Assembly (NCBI GenBank): GCA_951812925.1
Contig: OX638369.1
Location: forward strand, 23,775,329-23,839,328
Direction: 5' to 3'
Length of the DNA stretch: 64,000 nucleotides
Source of the DNA: Calliopum simillimum
Taxonomy: Eukaryota > Arthropoda > Insecta > Diptera > Lauxaniidae
A program made the position numbers and the translations under genes. How positions within the stretch are numbered: position 1 is the first letter of the stretch; every line of letters begins with the position of its first letter. Below the pieces are notes generated by a model that did not search any database, had not been told where the DNA came from, and saw nothing but the letters and a program-made list of their open reading frames with translations. Positions 12,777 through 25,011 of this stretch are shown here, one piece after another.

Positions 12777-13410
12777 CCAAGGGTGTCAGCGTAGAAGAAA
12801 AGTGAGCCAATTTTGGCTCGACCCAACAACATCAATATTTCTGTAAAACAATTCACAGAAATAATTTTTGTTGTTTTTTTTTCACGCTCGTCAAAATTTC
12901 GCGTTTTTGTTGCTTTTTTTGCGTACACACAAAATCGAACTCGAACCAACATAAAACAACAACAACGACTACGTCGCATCAAAATCATAAACAACAAACA
13001 ATATGGGTATTAATGCGTTGATGCGCAGTAGCGAAAATGCAAGTCTTTTACGCACTAACGCCTGAACGATCAATGTGAATATTTCCATCTTGAGAAATTG
13101 CAAAAGTAGTGCGAAATTTTTGGCAATATTTTTGTTATTTTACTAATACCAAACTTTAGCAAATTGCACTTTCGCAACGACGCAAGGGCATTGCGCATCA
13201 ACGCGTGAGTTCCCCTTATTTTTGTGTTACCTAGTTCTTAGAAATTTTGAAAATTGTTGAAGTATTATTGTTGTTGTAAACGAGGCATGAAAAAACAACA
13301 AAAAATTGTTTTTTTGTTTGTTGTTACTCGAATTTAAAGTTGTTGTAAAAGCAACGCTGACTGCGCTGCATGCGTTTGGCTCAGTGATTTGAAAACGCTG
13401 ACACCCTTGG
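12777..13410. mobile_element. TIR element with 6-bp target duplication
   Basis: Starts CCAAGGGTGTCAGCGT and ends with the exact complement ACGCTGACACCCTTGG. TGTAAT lies immediately outside on both sides (12771-12776 and 13411-13416). Inside, GAGCCAATTTTGGCTC is a palindrome near 12804, and CAA/GTT stretches occur. No transposase was found. A 6-bp duplication does not settle the superfamily. Confidence 0.75.
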
Positions 13411-14080
13411 TGTAATCCATGCTAAGTGTAACTTTTTCCTAGTACGCATACGAATATTTCTAATGTTAACTTGTATTTGTAAATGTTTTTTTTTTCGCGT
13501 ATAGGTATTTGTGTGTGTGTGTTGTGTGTATAAGGTTTTGAGCACAAAATTTACCACTTGAATCAAGCAGCACTCTACAACCCGTGGCAGTGGCAGCATC
13601 GTCAGTAAACTAATCATTTGCATCAGTTTCTGCTGCTCATCGTCAACAACAACAGCAGCCGTTTTTTTTTCCACTTTTTGCTTTTCGCATTTTTATGCCA
13701 CAATTTTTTGGCTTGTCGTTTTTCAGTGTTGCTGTAGCTGAAAGTCATGACCCACTTGTAAAAGCCTACATTTGGGGGGAAACTCTACTGACAGAACTAA
13801 GTCAGGAAATTATTGGAAACATTAAACCAAACAGTTAACAGTTCGGTACATTGTAAGAGGCAATGGCTGCTTAAGAAAAAATTATACTTCTCTAAAAAAT
13901 GCAAAAAACAGCAGCATAAAATTGCCAAAATAAGCACAGAATTCGTTACTTTACACGATTCTGATGATTTTAATATGGTCAAATATGGCACACATTCGCA
14001 AAAGTTATTTTTAAGCAAAATAAACTTAAATTAAAAGTTAGAATAGGAGTACAGTTTCTTACAAAACATGATATTAAAAA
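13411..14080. other. Intronic sequence, nothing recognised
   Basis: Short TG and poly-T tracts, otherwise unassigned. The open frames here on both strands lack gene features. Confidence 0.4.
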
Positions 14081-14084
14081 TAAA

Positions 14085-14570
14085 ACAGTCCCAGCTCGAG
14101 TCCGATTTCGGTGAAGTTTAACCAAATTGGTCCGATAATTTTGATGATTTTGAAACTAATCAATTAGTTAACTAAAGTGGTAACAAGAGTTTAACTTATA
14201 TTTCATAATCATAGTGTTACCAGAATAAAATCTTTAGTATAAAACATGAGTTTAAGTGACAAGATCAACTTACATGTGAAATAATTTACTTTGGGAAAAA
14301 TGCGGGTGATTTTAAAAAACCTGTTGCCCATGATCAACCACAATATTCCAAAATTGCTTCAATGTCTGCGTCACTTGGAATATCAGGCTCAAAACTTTCT
14401 TTGTCTGAAAACTATTTTAGAATTTTCACAAAACTAATGTGGCATCAGCTTATGGTTAACTTATGGTTAACTAGTGACTGAAAATAAAATTTTGTTGGTT
14501 CAACCCTTGTCATTAGTTAACAAATGATTAAAAATCAGGCTTTAAGTGATGCAAAAGTTCAATGTTGATC
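14085..14570 (-). mobile_element. Dispersed repeat, inverted relative of 46.2-kb copy
   Basis: The reverse complement of about 14330-14440 aligns by eye with 46290-46440 over more than 100 bases (shared block AATTCTAAAA then GTTTTCAGAC, then a TGACGC/CGACGC block). Both copies are surrounded by repeated AGTTAAC motifs. Neither has a clear open frame. It is probably a non-autonomous DNA transposon; ends are approximate. Confidence 0.45.
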
Positions 14571-14632
14571 ATTTCCTTTGAATGCGATCTTCTCTTGCGA
14601 TGTCTTCCCTCAATCTCCAAAAATTAACTTCT

Positions 14633-15370
14633 TTATACCTTATACCCAGGGTATATTCACTTTGTCTTTCCGTTTGCACCGCAGAGAAAGAGGCGTGGCA
14701 GGTATGGAAAAGTATATATATTCTTAATCAGCGTCACTTTTTGAGTCAATATGTCCGTCTGTCTAGCTGGCTGGGTCGCTGATTGGCTGTGCATGGAAAT
14801 ACATTTTTTGGGAAAACTGAGCAAGATAATTCAATGTAATTTGGTACTCTGCGTTCGCCGTCAAAGTTAGCTCGAAGGATTGAAAATGAGTGCAATTTGT
14901 TAACGGCCACGCCTACCGCCCATACAAAAAATGTATTCAAAATGCAACTTAAGGAGTATTTTCACGACAATGGAACCAATATACACGATAATTCAACTAA
15001 ATTTCACCCAAACACTAAGGACTATGAATGTAAGCTCTGATTAAAAACTTGGTGAACTCGAACAAGAGGGCGTGGCACCTCCCATATTAGCAAAAATTTC
15101 AAAATGCTATACTGAATGTGTTTTTTGAGATAATCCAACTAAATTTTAGTCAAATACTAAAGACAGTAAATAGAGGCACCCAGCAAAAACAGGATGAAAT
15201 TGAACAAGAGGGCGTAGCATCTCCCATATAACCAAAAGTTTCAAAATGCTATACTGAAAGAATAATCCAACTAAATTTCACCCAAACACTAAGGTCTATA
15301 AATGCAAGCTCTGATCAAAAACTGTGAGAACTTATAGAGAAGGGCGTAGCACCTTCTATATAACCCTAGT
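14633..15370 (+). mobile_element. Helitron-like element, copy 2, without hairpin tail
   Basis: Has the family head TATACCCAGGGTATATTCAC, the CTGGCTGGGT block and at least three 145-base units with the GAGGGCGTGGCACCTCC core (about 15065, 15205, 15335). It lacks the TTTGGCCAGGCCAAA hairpin of copies 1 and 3 and ends near a CTAGT at 15366-15370, which may be coincidence. Probably 3' truncated. Confidence 0.55.
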
Positions 15371-15469
15371 CTGTAAGGAATTGTTCATCCAAAGACTAAA
15401 CAAAACTAAACTAAACTAAAAATTTTCGAAATATAATGCTTAGCTGACAACTTCCATCTAGTTTTAGTA

Positions 15470-16170
15470 ATAAGGTAGAACATTACTGGGTGCATGCTCT
15501 CATTGTTTTATGCTGATCCTGAGTCACATGAAAATATTTCTCATTTTTGATAGATCATCCCTTGGTGAATACTTTCATTATTGATTTTTTGTTCATGACT
15601 GTCATAGATATATTACTCATTTTTTGTAGATTATTCCTGAGTGATTGCTTTCATTGTTTTTTCTGGCTTTGAGTGTCATACAGATATTTTTCATTTCTGA
15701 TGGACCATTTCTGGGTGAATGCTTTCATTGATCTTATTTGTTTCTGAGTAACACTAATAGATCAATCCTGGATCAATGGTTTCACTGTTTTTTCTTTTTC
15801 CAGTGTGACATAGAGGTATTCCTCATTTTAACTAGATCATTTCTGGGTGGATGCTTTTATTATTCTATCCAGATCCTGAGTCACATGGCGATATTTCTCA
15901 TTGTTGATAGATCATCTCTTGGTGAATACTTTTATCATTCTTTCTTGTTCCTTACTGACATACAGATATTTTTTATTTCTGATAGATCATTCCCGGGTAA
16001 ATGCTTTCAATGTTTTTTTTTTTGTTCTGCATTTCTCATTTCTGTTAAATCATTTTTGGGGCAATTGCTTCATTGTTCTTTCTTTTTCCAGAGTGACATA
16101 TAGATATTTCTCACTTTTTATATATCATTCCTAAGTGAATGCTTTCACTGATTTCTCTTTTTCCTGAGTG
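15470..16170. repeat. Tandem array, period about 76-80 bp
   Basis: Eight to nine diverged units, each with the phrases ATTTCTCATTTCTGATAGATC, CTGGGTGAATGCTTTCATTG and a TTTTTCC-type tail. Start points recur near 15535, 15615, 15690, 15765, 15830, 15895, 15975, 16035 and 16105. Repeated open frames within it are a by-product of the period. Confidence 0.75.
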
Positions 16171-18027
16171 ATATTTTCTTTCGCTATCTTGTAGAATTTT
16201 CTACAACCAATAACTTCAGTTGACTCTTCTGGTTTTTTCTTTTAATTTTTTTAAAACCTTTGTGGCGAAAAAGCATAGAATTTAAACCTAAAAAATTGGC
16301 AAACACTGTCGAAAAACCGTAGCAGCTTTAGCTGGTCCATTTTTATGTAAAAGCCATAACGAGCAAAAACTCCTATCGCAACATAACGCACATCGCATCA
16401 ATTTAAGGGGCCGCTTTCATCGTTATCATCAAGTGTGCTATCGATGTTGCTGCCGATGCCTGCTACTTCTGGCTGCTGCTGCTGATTTTGTTGTTACTAC
16501 TGGCTGATGAGCACGCTCGCGCTGATGATGATACTTGTTGTCCTGCTGCGCGCGTCTATGAGTGCGTACGGCATACAACATGCAATATATACATGTGTAT
16601 GTAAAATATGTGTATGTTTGTAGGCGTTGCTTTTTTACTTACCAATTTTTTACAACATTCTTGTGTAAACCGTATAACATATACATGTGTATATCCTTGA
16701 CAGAGTTTCGTTAGCATCCTTAGTGTACTGTTTTTTTTTTTTTTTTCTTCCCTTTACTTTCAGTTATTTTGCAATCAGTGGAAATGGTGAGGGAATTTTA
16801 TTGAAATTTTTGTTGCATGCAAATTCGTTTATAATTGCCAATGGTATTTCATAGTGTTTCAGAAAAAAAAATTTTATGATTTTTTTCCCGAAACCTTGAA
16901 TTCTTGCATAGAGAACACTTTAATTGAAACTAAAACTTTTGGGACGATAACACAGCTTCTATTACTTTTGACTTTTTGCAAAACTCAAAGCTCTCTGACT
17001 GTAAAAGACTAAAAGCATTTCCCAAACTTCCACACCCCTACCATTTTTCCCGGAAATTCTTTGTTACTCAGCGCAACAATTAACCATAGAAAACGTAAAA
17101 ACCCCGTCATAAATTAGCGCAAATAAAAATCCAACCAAGCGCGTCAACTGACAATAACTGTTTATTTAAAAAGCGTTTCTCCGCCTACTACCCTGCACAC
17201 CCACCCAGCACTGCTTGAGCCCAAGGATATTAAATTTTCCCTAAAAACCAAAAATCAACACCAACCCAACCACAACTAACCCTCGCTCTGCTCTGCCTCC
17301 CCAAAGACAAAAATTCAAAAGCAAAAAGTTTTCGCATCGATTCCTCTTTATGATGTTTGACAGTTTCTGTGCGCCGCACAGTCAAATTCATCTAATTGCC
17401 AGTGACAGTGTTGCCATACATTTCATTTTCAACAATTAAAACTTGTTGGCAACTTATGCGCTTACTGCTTCTGCTATAATTAAAGCAAATAAATATTTAT
17501 GGCAGCAGCTGCTGTTGAAAAATCCTGTGTGTAATTTCAAATTTCATGGAAACGTTGACATTTGTGGCAGGCCACATGGGGGAAAAAATGCCCCTTTTTA
17601 CTGCAAAAAAGAAATATAAATTATATAGTAAATAGCGCAAAAACTATAATGTCACATTTTTGCTGCCGTAGGCATGACTCAAAGCTACGAAATTGCTATC
17701 CAAATAAAAAAAAATTGTTTGCCCATTTTATTGTTGAACTGCTTGACTGACTGACCAACTCATTGAATGACCGATTGACAGTTTGATTGCGCTACTTTAA
17801 TTCTACAAAATTGGCATGTTGACCAATTACTTATTACCCACTACTATAACTGTTGCTATAGTTTACCCTTGCCATTGTGAATTTATTTTTTTCATCACAC
17901 AATGCTGTGTAAGTCGGCATTTGTCGTAAAATTAATCGATTAAATTTTAATTTTTTATGCCATTCTACAGAAAATAGCCCACTTTGGAAATTTTTTGAAA
18001 ACACTTTCAAAAACATTTCGTTTGTAA
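16170..18027. other. Intronic sequence, nothing recognised
   Basis: Moderately unique sequence with scattered GCTGCTG and TGATGA microsatellite patches near 16440-16540. It appears less repeat-rich than its neighbours, so any conserved intronic element would be worth seeking here; none can be claimed from a single sequence. Confidence 0.4.
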
Positions 18028-18744
18028 TAGTCCGGGAGCCGGCAATACTAAAAGTGCCGTCATCGCGGATTCTGAAATTTTTAATGCAGAATGGTAGTTT
18101 ACACTAAGACGAATAAAAAAAGCTTGGTCAGCATGGTTGTAGCCTGGCAGAAATATTTTTAAATGATTTTTGAGTTATTAAATTTTCGGAATGTTTTGCC
18201 GCCATCGCGGATTTTGATCAATCTTAATAATAATCGATGGTAAATTTCATAACCATTCAGAAAAAATCCGGCCGACCAAATTTTTTTTGCCGAAAATGAC
18301 CGGCAGACCTATTTTAATGGTGGGTACAATTTCTCTGTTATCACCGAAATTTGTTTTTTTTTTTTTTTTTTTAATTTACGTGTTATAATGTCAAATTTAA
18401 AAATATCTTGGTATGCGAGCTTAGAAACTGCCGGAAGTGCCCACTGTCGCACCATTAAAATAGGTTTGCCGGTCATTTTCGGCAAACAAAATTTGGTCGG
18501 TCGGATTTTTTCTGAATGGTTATGAAATTTACCATCGATTAATATTAAGATTGATCAAAATCCGCGATGACGGCAAAACATTCTGAAAATTTAATAACTC
18601 AAAAATCATTTAAAAATATTTCTGCCAGGCTACAACCATGCTGACCAAGCTTTTTTTATTCGCCTTAGTGTAAACTACCATTCTGCATTAAAAATTTCAG
18701 AATCCGCGATGACGGCACTTTTAGTATTGCCGGCTCCTCGCCTA
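18028..18744. mobile_element. Foldback/MITE with about 300-bp nearly identical arms
   Basis: The arms are near-perfect reverse complements. On the left, GGAGCCGGCAATACTAAAAG and the CCGTCATCGCGGATTC block; on the right, their complements in reverse order. The match runs through TAAACTACCATTCTGC and GATTGATCAAAATCCGCG. The loop (about 18320-18450) contains a poly-T run. The outermost bases begin TAG on both arms, so TA may be the target duplication, as in Tc1/mariner. Only scattered mismatches separate the arms, so it is younger than the hairpin at 3.8-4.5 kb. Non-coding. Confidence 0.85.
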
Positions 18745-19546
18745 TAAATCTTATAGTTTATAAAAAACAAAATTTTCATAAAAAAAAAAACAATAAATAA
18801 TGAAAATCCGCTAGCCATAGCACAGAAAATAGTTACTGCACCTCAACTACACGAACAAACTATTGCAAAACAAAAAGCAGGCAAAAGCCTTTTCCTTTAA
18901 CTTGTAAAATTGTATATTTTTAATTCTTACAATTTTGTACCTGGTATTCCACTTTAAAATTTTGTTAAATTTTTTCAAAAATGATTTGTAAACAAGTGCG
19001 TCAAAAGCACCATTGATAGACTCCATAATAATTGCACTTTCTGCCATACAAAGCCACTAGCTTTCCAGCTTTGTTATGGAAAAACTTATCCACTTAAAAT
19101 TGGTTTTAGTATAAACTAAAATTGCTTTTAGACCTATGTCTTTGAATAACGCCTATGATCGGCAAATAGCCTCTGTGTTCTGGCCGCTGGCTTGAGTTAT
19201 TAACCAGGAGCCAAAAAATTGTTTTTTGTTGGTGGGAGATTTTGTAGAAATGCAAAGGTTACCTTAAACTTGCCCATGACCAAAAATGTACTTATTGGGA
19301 CTTCCTGTGTATGCCTCTCTCCAAATGACCACCTTGCCGTTACGTTGATTGACATAAATTGCCTGCACGTCGTACTAGTTCCTCCACTGAGGATCGTTGG
19401 TGTTCGGAAGAGTTCGGCACTTCTTATCCACGTGATGTAAAACAGGAAAAAACCCACACTGGGTAGTGCCCACACGAAAGAAAACAAATACTGTTATGTA
19501 GTACAAATTTTATGATGAACTCTTTATTGAGTATTAGACTTTAATT
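18745..19546. other. Intronic sequence with one coding-like patch
   Basis: About 19130-19445 is noticeably less AT-rich than its surroundings and open on both strands for 70-95 codons. That fits a fragment of an old retroelement gene, but no conserved motif could be recognised. The rest is plain intron. Confidence 0.3.
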
Positions 19547-20423
19547 TATTGGGTGTACAACTTAAAAACCGGAATTTGACGGTGGATGTCCGTACTAACA
19601 AATATCGTGAAAGCTCGAACTTTATATATACTTATGTCATTTTGAAGGTACATTTGACAGCTGTCAAAATCAGTCAACAAAACAATTTTATCTTGTGTGC
19701 ATCATTATTATTTTTCACGATGAATATCTTCGAAAATTGGAGAAAAAGACAGCATTTGCGGGAGGTTCTGTTGGGTCATTTTTTTGCAAAGAAAACTGCT
19801 GCGGAATGTCATAGTTTTTTTGTAGAAGTTTATGGGGACTATGCTCCAGCTGAATCAAGCTATCGTGAGTGGTTTCGACGGTTTAAAAGTGGTGATTTTG
19901 ATGTCGAAGACAAAGAACGTCCTGGTCAGGACCAGCTAGGTGTGATTCACTCAACTCTATCGTCAACAATTGATCCGATTGAAGCAGAAAATCCAGGCAG
20001 AGCGGCCAACGTATGCGACCAGACACGAGTCAATCATTTTCCACCACGATAACGCTCGGCCATATATTGCTGCCCGAGTCAAAAATTACCTGGAAAACAA
20101 CGGATGCGAAATCTATACAAATTTTGCCTCACCCGCCTTATAGTCCAGACCTTGCACCATCAGACTACCATTTGTTCCGATCAATGCAGAATGCCCTATC
20201 AGGAATACGGTTCACTTAAGTTCAAGATATCGAAAATTGGCTCGATTCATTTTTGGCCGCCAAGCCGGCGCATTTTTTTTGGGATGGAATTCATAAATTG
20301 CCTGAAAGATGGGGAAATGTTGTAGCTTCCAATGGACAATACTTTGAATAAAATATATTGTAACATTTTTCCACAATAAAGCATCAAATTTCGCTAAAAA
20401 ATTTCGGTTTTGTACACCCAATA
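19547..20423 (+). mobile_element. Deleted mariner, 0.88 kb
   Basis: Terminal inverted repeats TATTGGGTGTACAA and TTGTACACCCAATA-like sequence bound the element at TA sites. The inside holds two pieces of a mariner transposase joined by a large internal deletion. Confidence 0.85.
19720..20219 (+). pseudogene. Mariner transposase, internally deleted
   Basis: The N-terminal piece (real ATG at 19720, MNIFENWRKRQ) has the AAECHSFFVEVYGD and WFRRFKSGDFDVEDKERPG blocks of mariner DNA-binding domains. After about 85 residues the reading jumps in content to the C-terminal part, which continues in another frame with PYSPDLAPSDYHLF (about 20135-20185). That is the region of the third catalytic Asp of DD34D. 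The first catalytic Asp region is missing. It is a dead copy and probably a passenger mobilised by a full-length relative. Confidence 0.85.
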
Positions 20424-21327
20424 ATACCCTCTTCACACTAGTATCGACAACGGCTCGTTTTTCATATTAATTGTTTTTGAGGCAAAAACTAGTCAAAATT
20501 GTCTGGTTTTTCATACAAAGAAAACGTCAAACAAAAACATGTAAAAAACTGTTTTCTACAAAAACGAGCCAAACTGTCATTGAAAACAAGTGTGATTGTG
20601 AATAAATGTAGTAAATTGTGAATGTGATGAATTTTTAAATGCCATATTTGACACTATTAATTTAAAATCAAAACAAAAAGAAAAAACTTAATTTTTAGAT
20701 TTGTTGAAATATCAACCAAATGACCGATATTAAAATCATGTGCAACGCCAGAAACCGTTCTCCAGGAGCTTTTAAATGTGCAACCACCCAAAAGAACGAA
20801 AAAAAAAATCGAAACTTTCGTTCAACACCATGACTAAATTGCTGAACAAAAGAAGCTCAATTGGTTATCATCGCTGTTGATTCATTGGAGTTGAAGCTCT
20901 TCCCAGTTATATTGTGCCACATAATGAGTTTTTGCCGTAAGACCTGCATTATTGTTGCAACAAATATGCAGTTAATGACCAACCTAACTACTTCAAGATA
21001 CAGCCAAAACGAAATATTGGGGAAGTATTGAAATTGGAACGGGCGAAGGCATGTGGATTGGATTTGAAGCAAGGCTAAAAGAGGAGATTTGTGTTAAAAA
21101 TTGTAAGTTATACTTCAATTTAAGCATAGAAATTTCCTTAAATAGTAAGCTTGTAAAAAAACGATTCTATTTAATTTTTTGTTTTTCAAAAATTTTCCGA
21201 TTGTTATGACATCAGCTGTCATGAAAAACCAGAAGTTCAAGTGTGAATACAATTTTAAACAACTCGTTTGGAAAACGAATGACGCGAAAAACGAGCCGTT
21301 TTCGAAACCAGTGTGAAAAGGGTATTA
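20424..21327. mobile_element. TIR element with CACACT-type ends, copy 1
   Basis: Left end TACCCTCTTCACACTAGT and right end CCAGTGTGAAAAGGGTATTA are inverted repeats. They are followed inward on both sides by ACGGCTCG and its complement CGAGCCGT. A second right-end fragment lies at 26650-26768. No transposase was recognised in the 0.9 kb interior. Confidence 0.65.
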
Positions 21328-21333
21328 AACTAC

Positions 21334-21629
21334 TTATACAGCCTTGAAAGAGATGCTTATGCGTTGGAGTTGGAGCCCTTCCTAACTGCCTTTTACCGCA
21401 AGATGGTTGTCCCATATTCCATTGTTTTAGCTGAAAGACATGAATTACTTTCGGCTAAGCAAATGCAGATACTAATGATATTCACAATGCTAACTTCTAC
21501 GAATTCTTGGTAGCAGCAAATAAATGCTACAATGATCTCCAAGACGAATTCTGTATACTTTGCGGTGATCGCGTTTCGAGAGGACGTGAATTGGCTCAGA
21601 AACAGGATTATATAAAATTATCGGATTAA
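21334..21629 (+). pseudogene. Unknown host-like coding fragment with one frameshift
   Basis: About 95 codons of non-repetitive, protein-like sequence end at a TAA (21627-21629). They run in one frame to about codon MQ (near 21466) and then continue one base shifted (DIHNANFYEFLVAANK...). A TACAG acceptor-like site precedes it (about 21329-21335). I do not recognise the family. It could be the last exon of a small nested gene, a captured or processed pseudogene, or part of an old transposon. The frameshift argues for a broken copy. The gypsy element is inserted about 20 bases after its stop. Confidence 0.35.
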
Positions 21630-21649
21630 TGTTTACATATGAACATATG

Positions 21650-21890
21650 TGTAGTTTGGTTGTAAATGAATTATAACAGCTGTAGTTGTAGGTTAATAAT
21701 GATAAAATATTTATGTATATTTTTTAGAAGTTTTACATTTTTTATGATAACTTATTTTGTACATTATTTTTATCAAACTACAAAATACAAAAATCATTTT
21801 TTGAAATTTAAAAACAAAACTAAATTGATCAACAATCATAAGTTATAGGATATAGGATAACAAGTAAGTTAAGTAAAAGTAAGCACTACA
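21650..21890 (-). repeat. 3' LTR of gypsy element
   Basis: A 241-bp long terminal repeat, TG...CA bounded, identical to 26311-26551. As the element is on the minus strand, this is its 3' copy. Confidence 0.95.
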
Positions 21891-21903
21891 TTATTCCCCC
21901 CGC
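21891..21903 (-). other. Polypurine tract of gypsy element
   Basis: On the minus strand GCGGGGGGAATAA directly abuts the 3' LTR, the expected plus-strand DNA primer. Confidence 0.85.
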
Positions 21904-21921
21904 AAATGTTAAGTGTTGTTT

Positions 21922-24900
21922 CTAAAAGAGGTCAAACCGAACTCTTTTGACTGGTGTTGATGAGGTGGTTAGTTGATGTTGTGTTGTTATGTCTGTAAAT
22001 GCTGGTTTAATTCTGTCAATAGCGATATTTTGTGTTGTGTTGTTTTTGCGTATAGTGAAGTATTTTGGTGTTCTTTCGATAACTTCAAATGGTCCTTCGT
22101 AAGGATTTTGTAACGAACGTCGAATCCCATCAGTTCGAACAAACACGAATTTGCAGTCTTTCATGTTCAAAGGCATGTAGAAGTTTTCTGATCTCGAATG
22201 GTGAGTAATGTTTGATCTTACGTTGTTGATGTTTTCTCTGAGTTTGGACAATACGTCAGTGGGATCGAATGTTTGTGGATTAGGTACCACGAGTTGGTGT
22301 GGTAATTTCAGCGTTTGGCCGAAAACCATTTCCGCGGGAGATGCTTTGATGTCCTCCTTGATTGTAGATCGAAGGCCTAAAAGAATTATCGGAAGTTCTA
22401 AATACCAATTTTGTTGGTTACTACTCGCTCTTATTGATGCTTTTAGTTGTCGGTGAAATCGTTCAATTATACCATTGGACTGCGGATGGTAAGCAGTGGT
22501 CGTTATTTGATGGCTACCAAGAAATTTAATGAATGTGGTGAAGGTGTTAGAAGTAAATTGGGATCCTCGATCAGAAGTAATTTCTAGAGGAACTCCAAAC
22601 CGTGATACATATTCTCTAAGAAAGGTATTTGTAATTGTGTTTGTTTCCGTATCTTTTAAAGGATATGCCTCGGGCCAACGGGTATTTCTGTCAATAACTG
22701 TAAGCAGGTATCGATAACCATTCGATGGGGGAAGAGGGCCAACTAAATCTATATGAATGTGTTCGAAACGACCCTTTGGAATGTTTATTTTGTGTGGTAC
22801 AGTTTTTGTGTGTCTATGTATTTTCGCTCGTTGACAATTAAGGCATTCTTGTGACCATTGATTAATTTGTTTATTCATATTAGGCCAGAAATAACGTTGA
22901 CCAATAAGGCGTCTAGTAGCTCTTGTTCCAGGATGTGCAATGTTATGTAATTGATCGAAAATCTTTTTACGGAGTTGTTGTGGTATATATGGTCGCGTTG
23001 TGTTATCTGAATGTTCACACCAAATTTTGATGTTAAGGAACGGAATGTCAATTTGTTCGAAGTTATAGATGTGTTTATCAAGAATATCTTTTAATTCATC
23101 GTCGCTCGATTGTTCTGTAAACAATGCCTTCAGGTCCAGATCTGATGTTGCAAAGGCTTCGACGTCACATCGTGATAGTGCGTCCGCTACGGAGTTGTCT
23201 GCACCTTTGATGTGGACTATGTCGCTAGTGAATTGCGCGATATATTCCAGATGTCGTGTTTGTCGTGGACTTCTTTCGGTTTTAGACTGTAAAGCGTATG
23301 TCAGTGGTTTGTGGTCTGTTAAAACTTTAAAAACTCGTCCTTCTAAGTAGTGTCTGAAGTGTTTTATTGTTAGGTAAATTGCCAGTAATTCCCGATCGAA
23401 AGTACTGTATTTTGTTTCAGCTGGACTAAGCTTTTTGGAAAAGAAAGCAAGTGGCTCAAGCTGTGCATTATATTCCTGTTGAAGGACTCCGCCGATGGCC
23501 GTGTTGGAAGCATCTACAGCAATAGATAGTTTTGCTTTACTGTTAAAATGATTAAGCAGTGTTTTCTTAGTAAAACTATCTTTGATTGCCTTAAATGCTT
23601 GTAGTGTAGTGTCGGTCCATTGCAAGTGTTTGTCTTTTGCCTTTGAAGAAGTGGTTACCATTTGGTATATCGAGCTTAGCATGTGTGCTAGTTTTGGAAT
23701 ACATTTGTGGTAATAATTCGTCATTCCAATAAATTTCTGCATCTGTTTGACTGTATTTGGTACTGGATAATCTGTGATGCATTGAATCCGTTCGGTCGAT
23801 GGCTGAATACCGTCTTTTGATATATTGTAACTTAAAAAATTGATGGAGTTAACTCCGAATACGCATTTATTCGGTTTAATATTTAATCCATATTCGTCGA
23901 GACGTTCAAAAACTTGTGTTAAATGTGTGACGTGTTCTTCTTCAGTTTCACTAGCCACGAGTATATCGTCAAGGTATACGAAAATAAAATCTAGTCCTTG
24001 CAGTACTTCGTTGATGAACCTTTGGAATGTTTGTGCTGAATTCCTTAAACCGAATGGCATTCTTAGGAATTCAAACATTCCAAAAGGTGTCGTAATCGCT
24101 GTTTTGTGAACGTCCGCGGTAGCCATGGGAATTTGGTGGTAGGCTCTAATCAGGTCAAGTTTCGAGAAAATTTGTTTATTGTGTAAGTCAATAGAAAGGT
24201 CATGAATGTGTGGTAAAGGGTAGCGGTCTGGTACTGTTATAGCGTTCAGACGTCTGTAATCTCCGCATGGTCTCCAGTCGTTGGGTTCTCGTTTTGGGAC
24301 TAAATGCAGGGGAGATGCAGTCATCGAATCCGACGGACGACAGATTCCATTTTTAACCAAAAACTCGAACTCATTCTTTGCTATCTTTGACTTGAGGAGA
24401 TCTAAGCGTCTTGGTCTTGAGAATGGTAGCTGTCCTTCAGTTATGATGTGGTGTTCTGTTTTGTGTTTGACAGGTTTGTTGTAGTCGGGTTCTGTTGTTA
24501 ATGATGGAAAATGTTTAAGTATTTGTGTGTATTTATTTTCTATGCAAAGTAATTTAGGGAGTGGTGTTTCAGTGAACGCTGTGATAGTGTTAACTGCTAT
24601 GTTAGTTAGTGGGTCAATAAGTCGTTTGTGTTTGAGGTCGATCAAAAGTCCATACTTAGTGAGGAAGTCCGCTCCAATAATAGGTTTTGCAATATCTGCT
24701 AAAATGAAAGTAAAAACAAAATCCCTGCGTAACTTCAAATTTACAGTAAGTAATTTGTTACCGTAAGTGGAAATAGTACTTCCGTTTGCTGCAGTTAGCT
24801 GTAAATCGGACTTGCGTTTAAATGTTTTAAATTTGGAGGCGGGAAGAACTGAAACTTCCGCGCCACTGTCAATAAGGAAATTTAGTTTATTGTCATTGTC

Positions 24901-25011
24901 GAAAATAAAGAGACGACGTGTAAATGTTGTTAGATGTCCATCATCAGCCGTCGCGATGATGGAATCTTTTAGTTTGTTGGTGTGCGTTGGGTGTTTTGAA
25001 CATAAGAACAT
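21922..25011 (-). CDS. pol: Gypsy Pol polyprotein (PR-RT-RNase H-IN)
   Basis: Reads as a full 1029-residue Ty3/gypsy Pol in the usual order. The aspartic protease has LIDSGAEVS (Asp48). The reverse transcriptase has [11 protein letters not shown], with YLDD at 346-349. RNase H follows with [20 protein letters not shown] and VADALSR. The integrase has an HHCC finger ([12 protein letters not shown] to CLNCQR) and the catalytic triad in [16 protein letters not shown] and SNGIIERFH. No catalytic residue is missing and there is no internal stop. It overlaps the end of gag in the -1 frame: the gag stop is at 24969-24971, and the open overlap starts near 25023. Expression is therefore expected as Gag-Pol by -1 frameshifting, although no canonical slippery heptamer is visible in the overlap. 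The first Met at 25011 need not be a real start. Confidence 0.95.
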   Translation of the reverse strand: MFLCSKHPTHTNKLKDSIIATADDGHLTTFTRRLFIFDNDNKLNFLIDSGAEVSVLPASKFKTFKRKSDLQLTAANGSTISTYGNKLLTVNLKLRRDFVFTFILADIAKPIIGADFLTKYGLLIDLKHKRLIDPLTNIAVNTITAFTETPLPKLLCIENKYTQILKHFPSLTTEPDYNKPVKHKTEHHIITEGQLPFSRPRRLDLLKSKIAKNEFEFLVKNGICRPSDSMTASPLHLVPKREPNDWRPCGDYRRLNAITVPDRYPLPHIHDLSIDLHNKQIFSKLDLIRAYHQIPMATADVHKTAITTPFGMFEFLRMPFGLRNSAQTFQRFINEVLQGLDFIFVYLDDILVASETEEEHVTHLTQVFERLDEYGLNIKPNKCVFGVNSINFLSYNISKDGIQPSTERIQCITDYPVPNTVKQMQKFIGMTNYYHKCIPKLAHMLSSIYQMVTTSSKAKDKHLQWTDTTLQAFKAIKDSFTKKTLLNHFNSKAKLSIAVDASNTAIGGVLQQEYNAQLEPLAFFSKKLSPAETKYSTFDRELLAIYLTIKHFRHYLEGRVFKVLTDHKPLTYALQSKTERSPRQTRHLEYIAQFTSDIVHIKGADNSVADALSRCDVEAFATSDLDLKALFTEQSSDDELKDILDKHIYNFEQIDIPFLNIKIWCEHSDNTTRPYIPQQLRKKIFDQLHNIAHPGTRATRRLIGQRYFWPNMNKQINQWSQECLNCQRAKIHRHTKTVPHKINIPKGRFEHIHIDLVGPLPPSNGYRYLLTVIDRNTRWPEAYPLKDTETNTITNTFLREYVSRFGVPLEITSDRGSQFTSNTFTTFIKFLGSHQITTTAYHPQSNGIIERFHRQLKASIRASSNQQNWYLELPIILLGLRSTIKEDIKASPAEMVFGQTLKLPHQLVVPNPQTFDPTDVLSKLRENINNVRSNITHHSRSENFYMPLNMKDCKFVFVRTDGIRRSLQNPYEGPFEVIERTPKYFTIRKNNTTQNIAIDRIKPAFTDITTQHQLTTSSTPVKRVRFDLF

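Noticed and set aside
15366..15370. CTAGT as the true 3' end of Helitron-like copy 2
   Set aside because: The hairpin seen before CTAGT in the other two copies is missing, so the match may be chance.
15738..16134. Open frames of 121 and 77 codons with repeated LISDRS-like phrases
   Set aside because: Translation of the 76-80-bp tandem array, with no start context or conserved domain.
19200..19487. Open frames on both strands in less AT-rich DNA
   Set aside because: Coding-like composition but no motif or family recognised; kept only as a note in the region entry.
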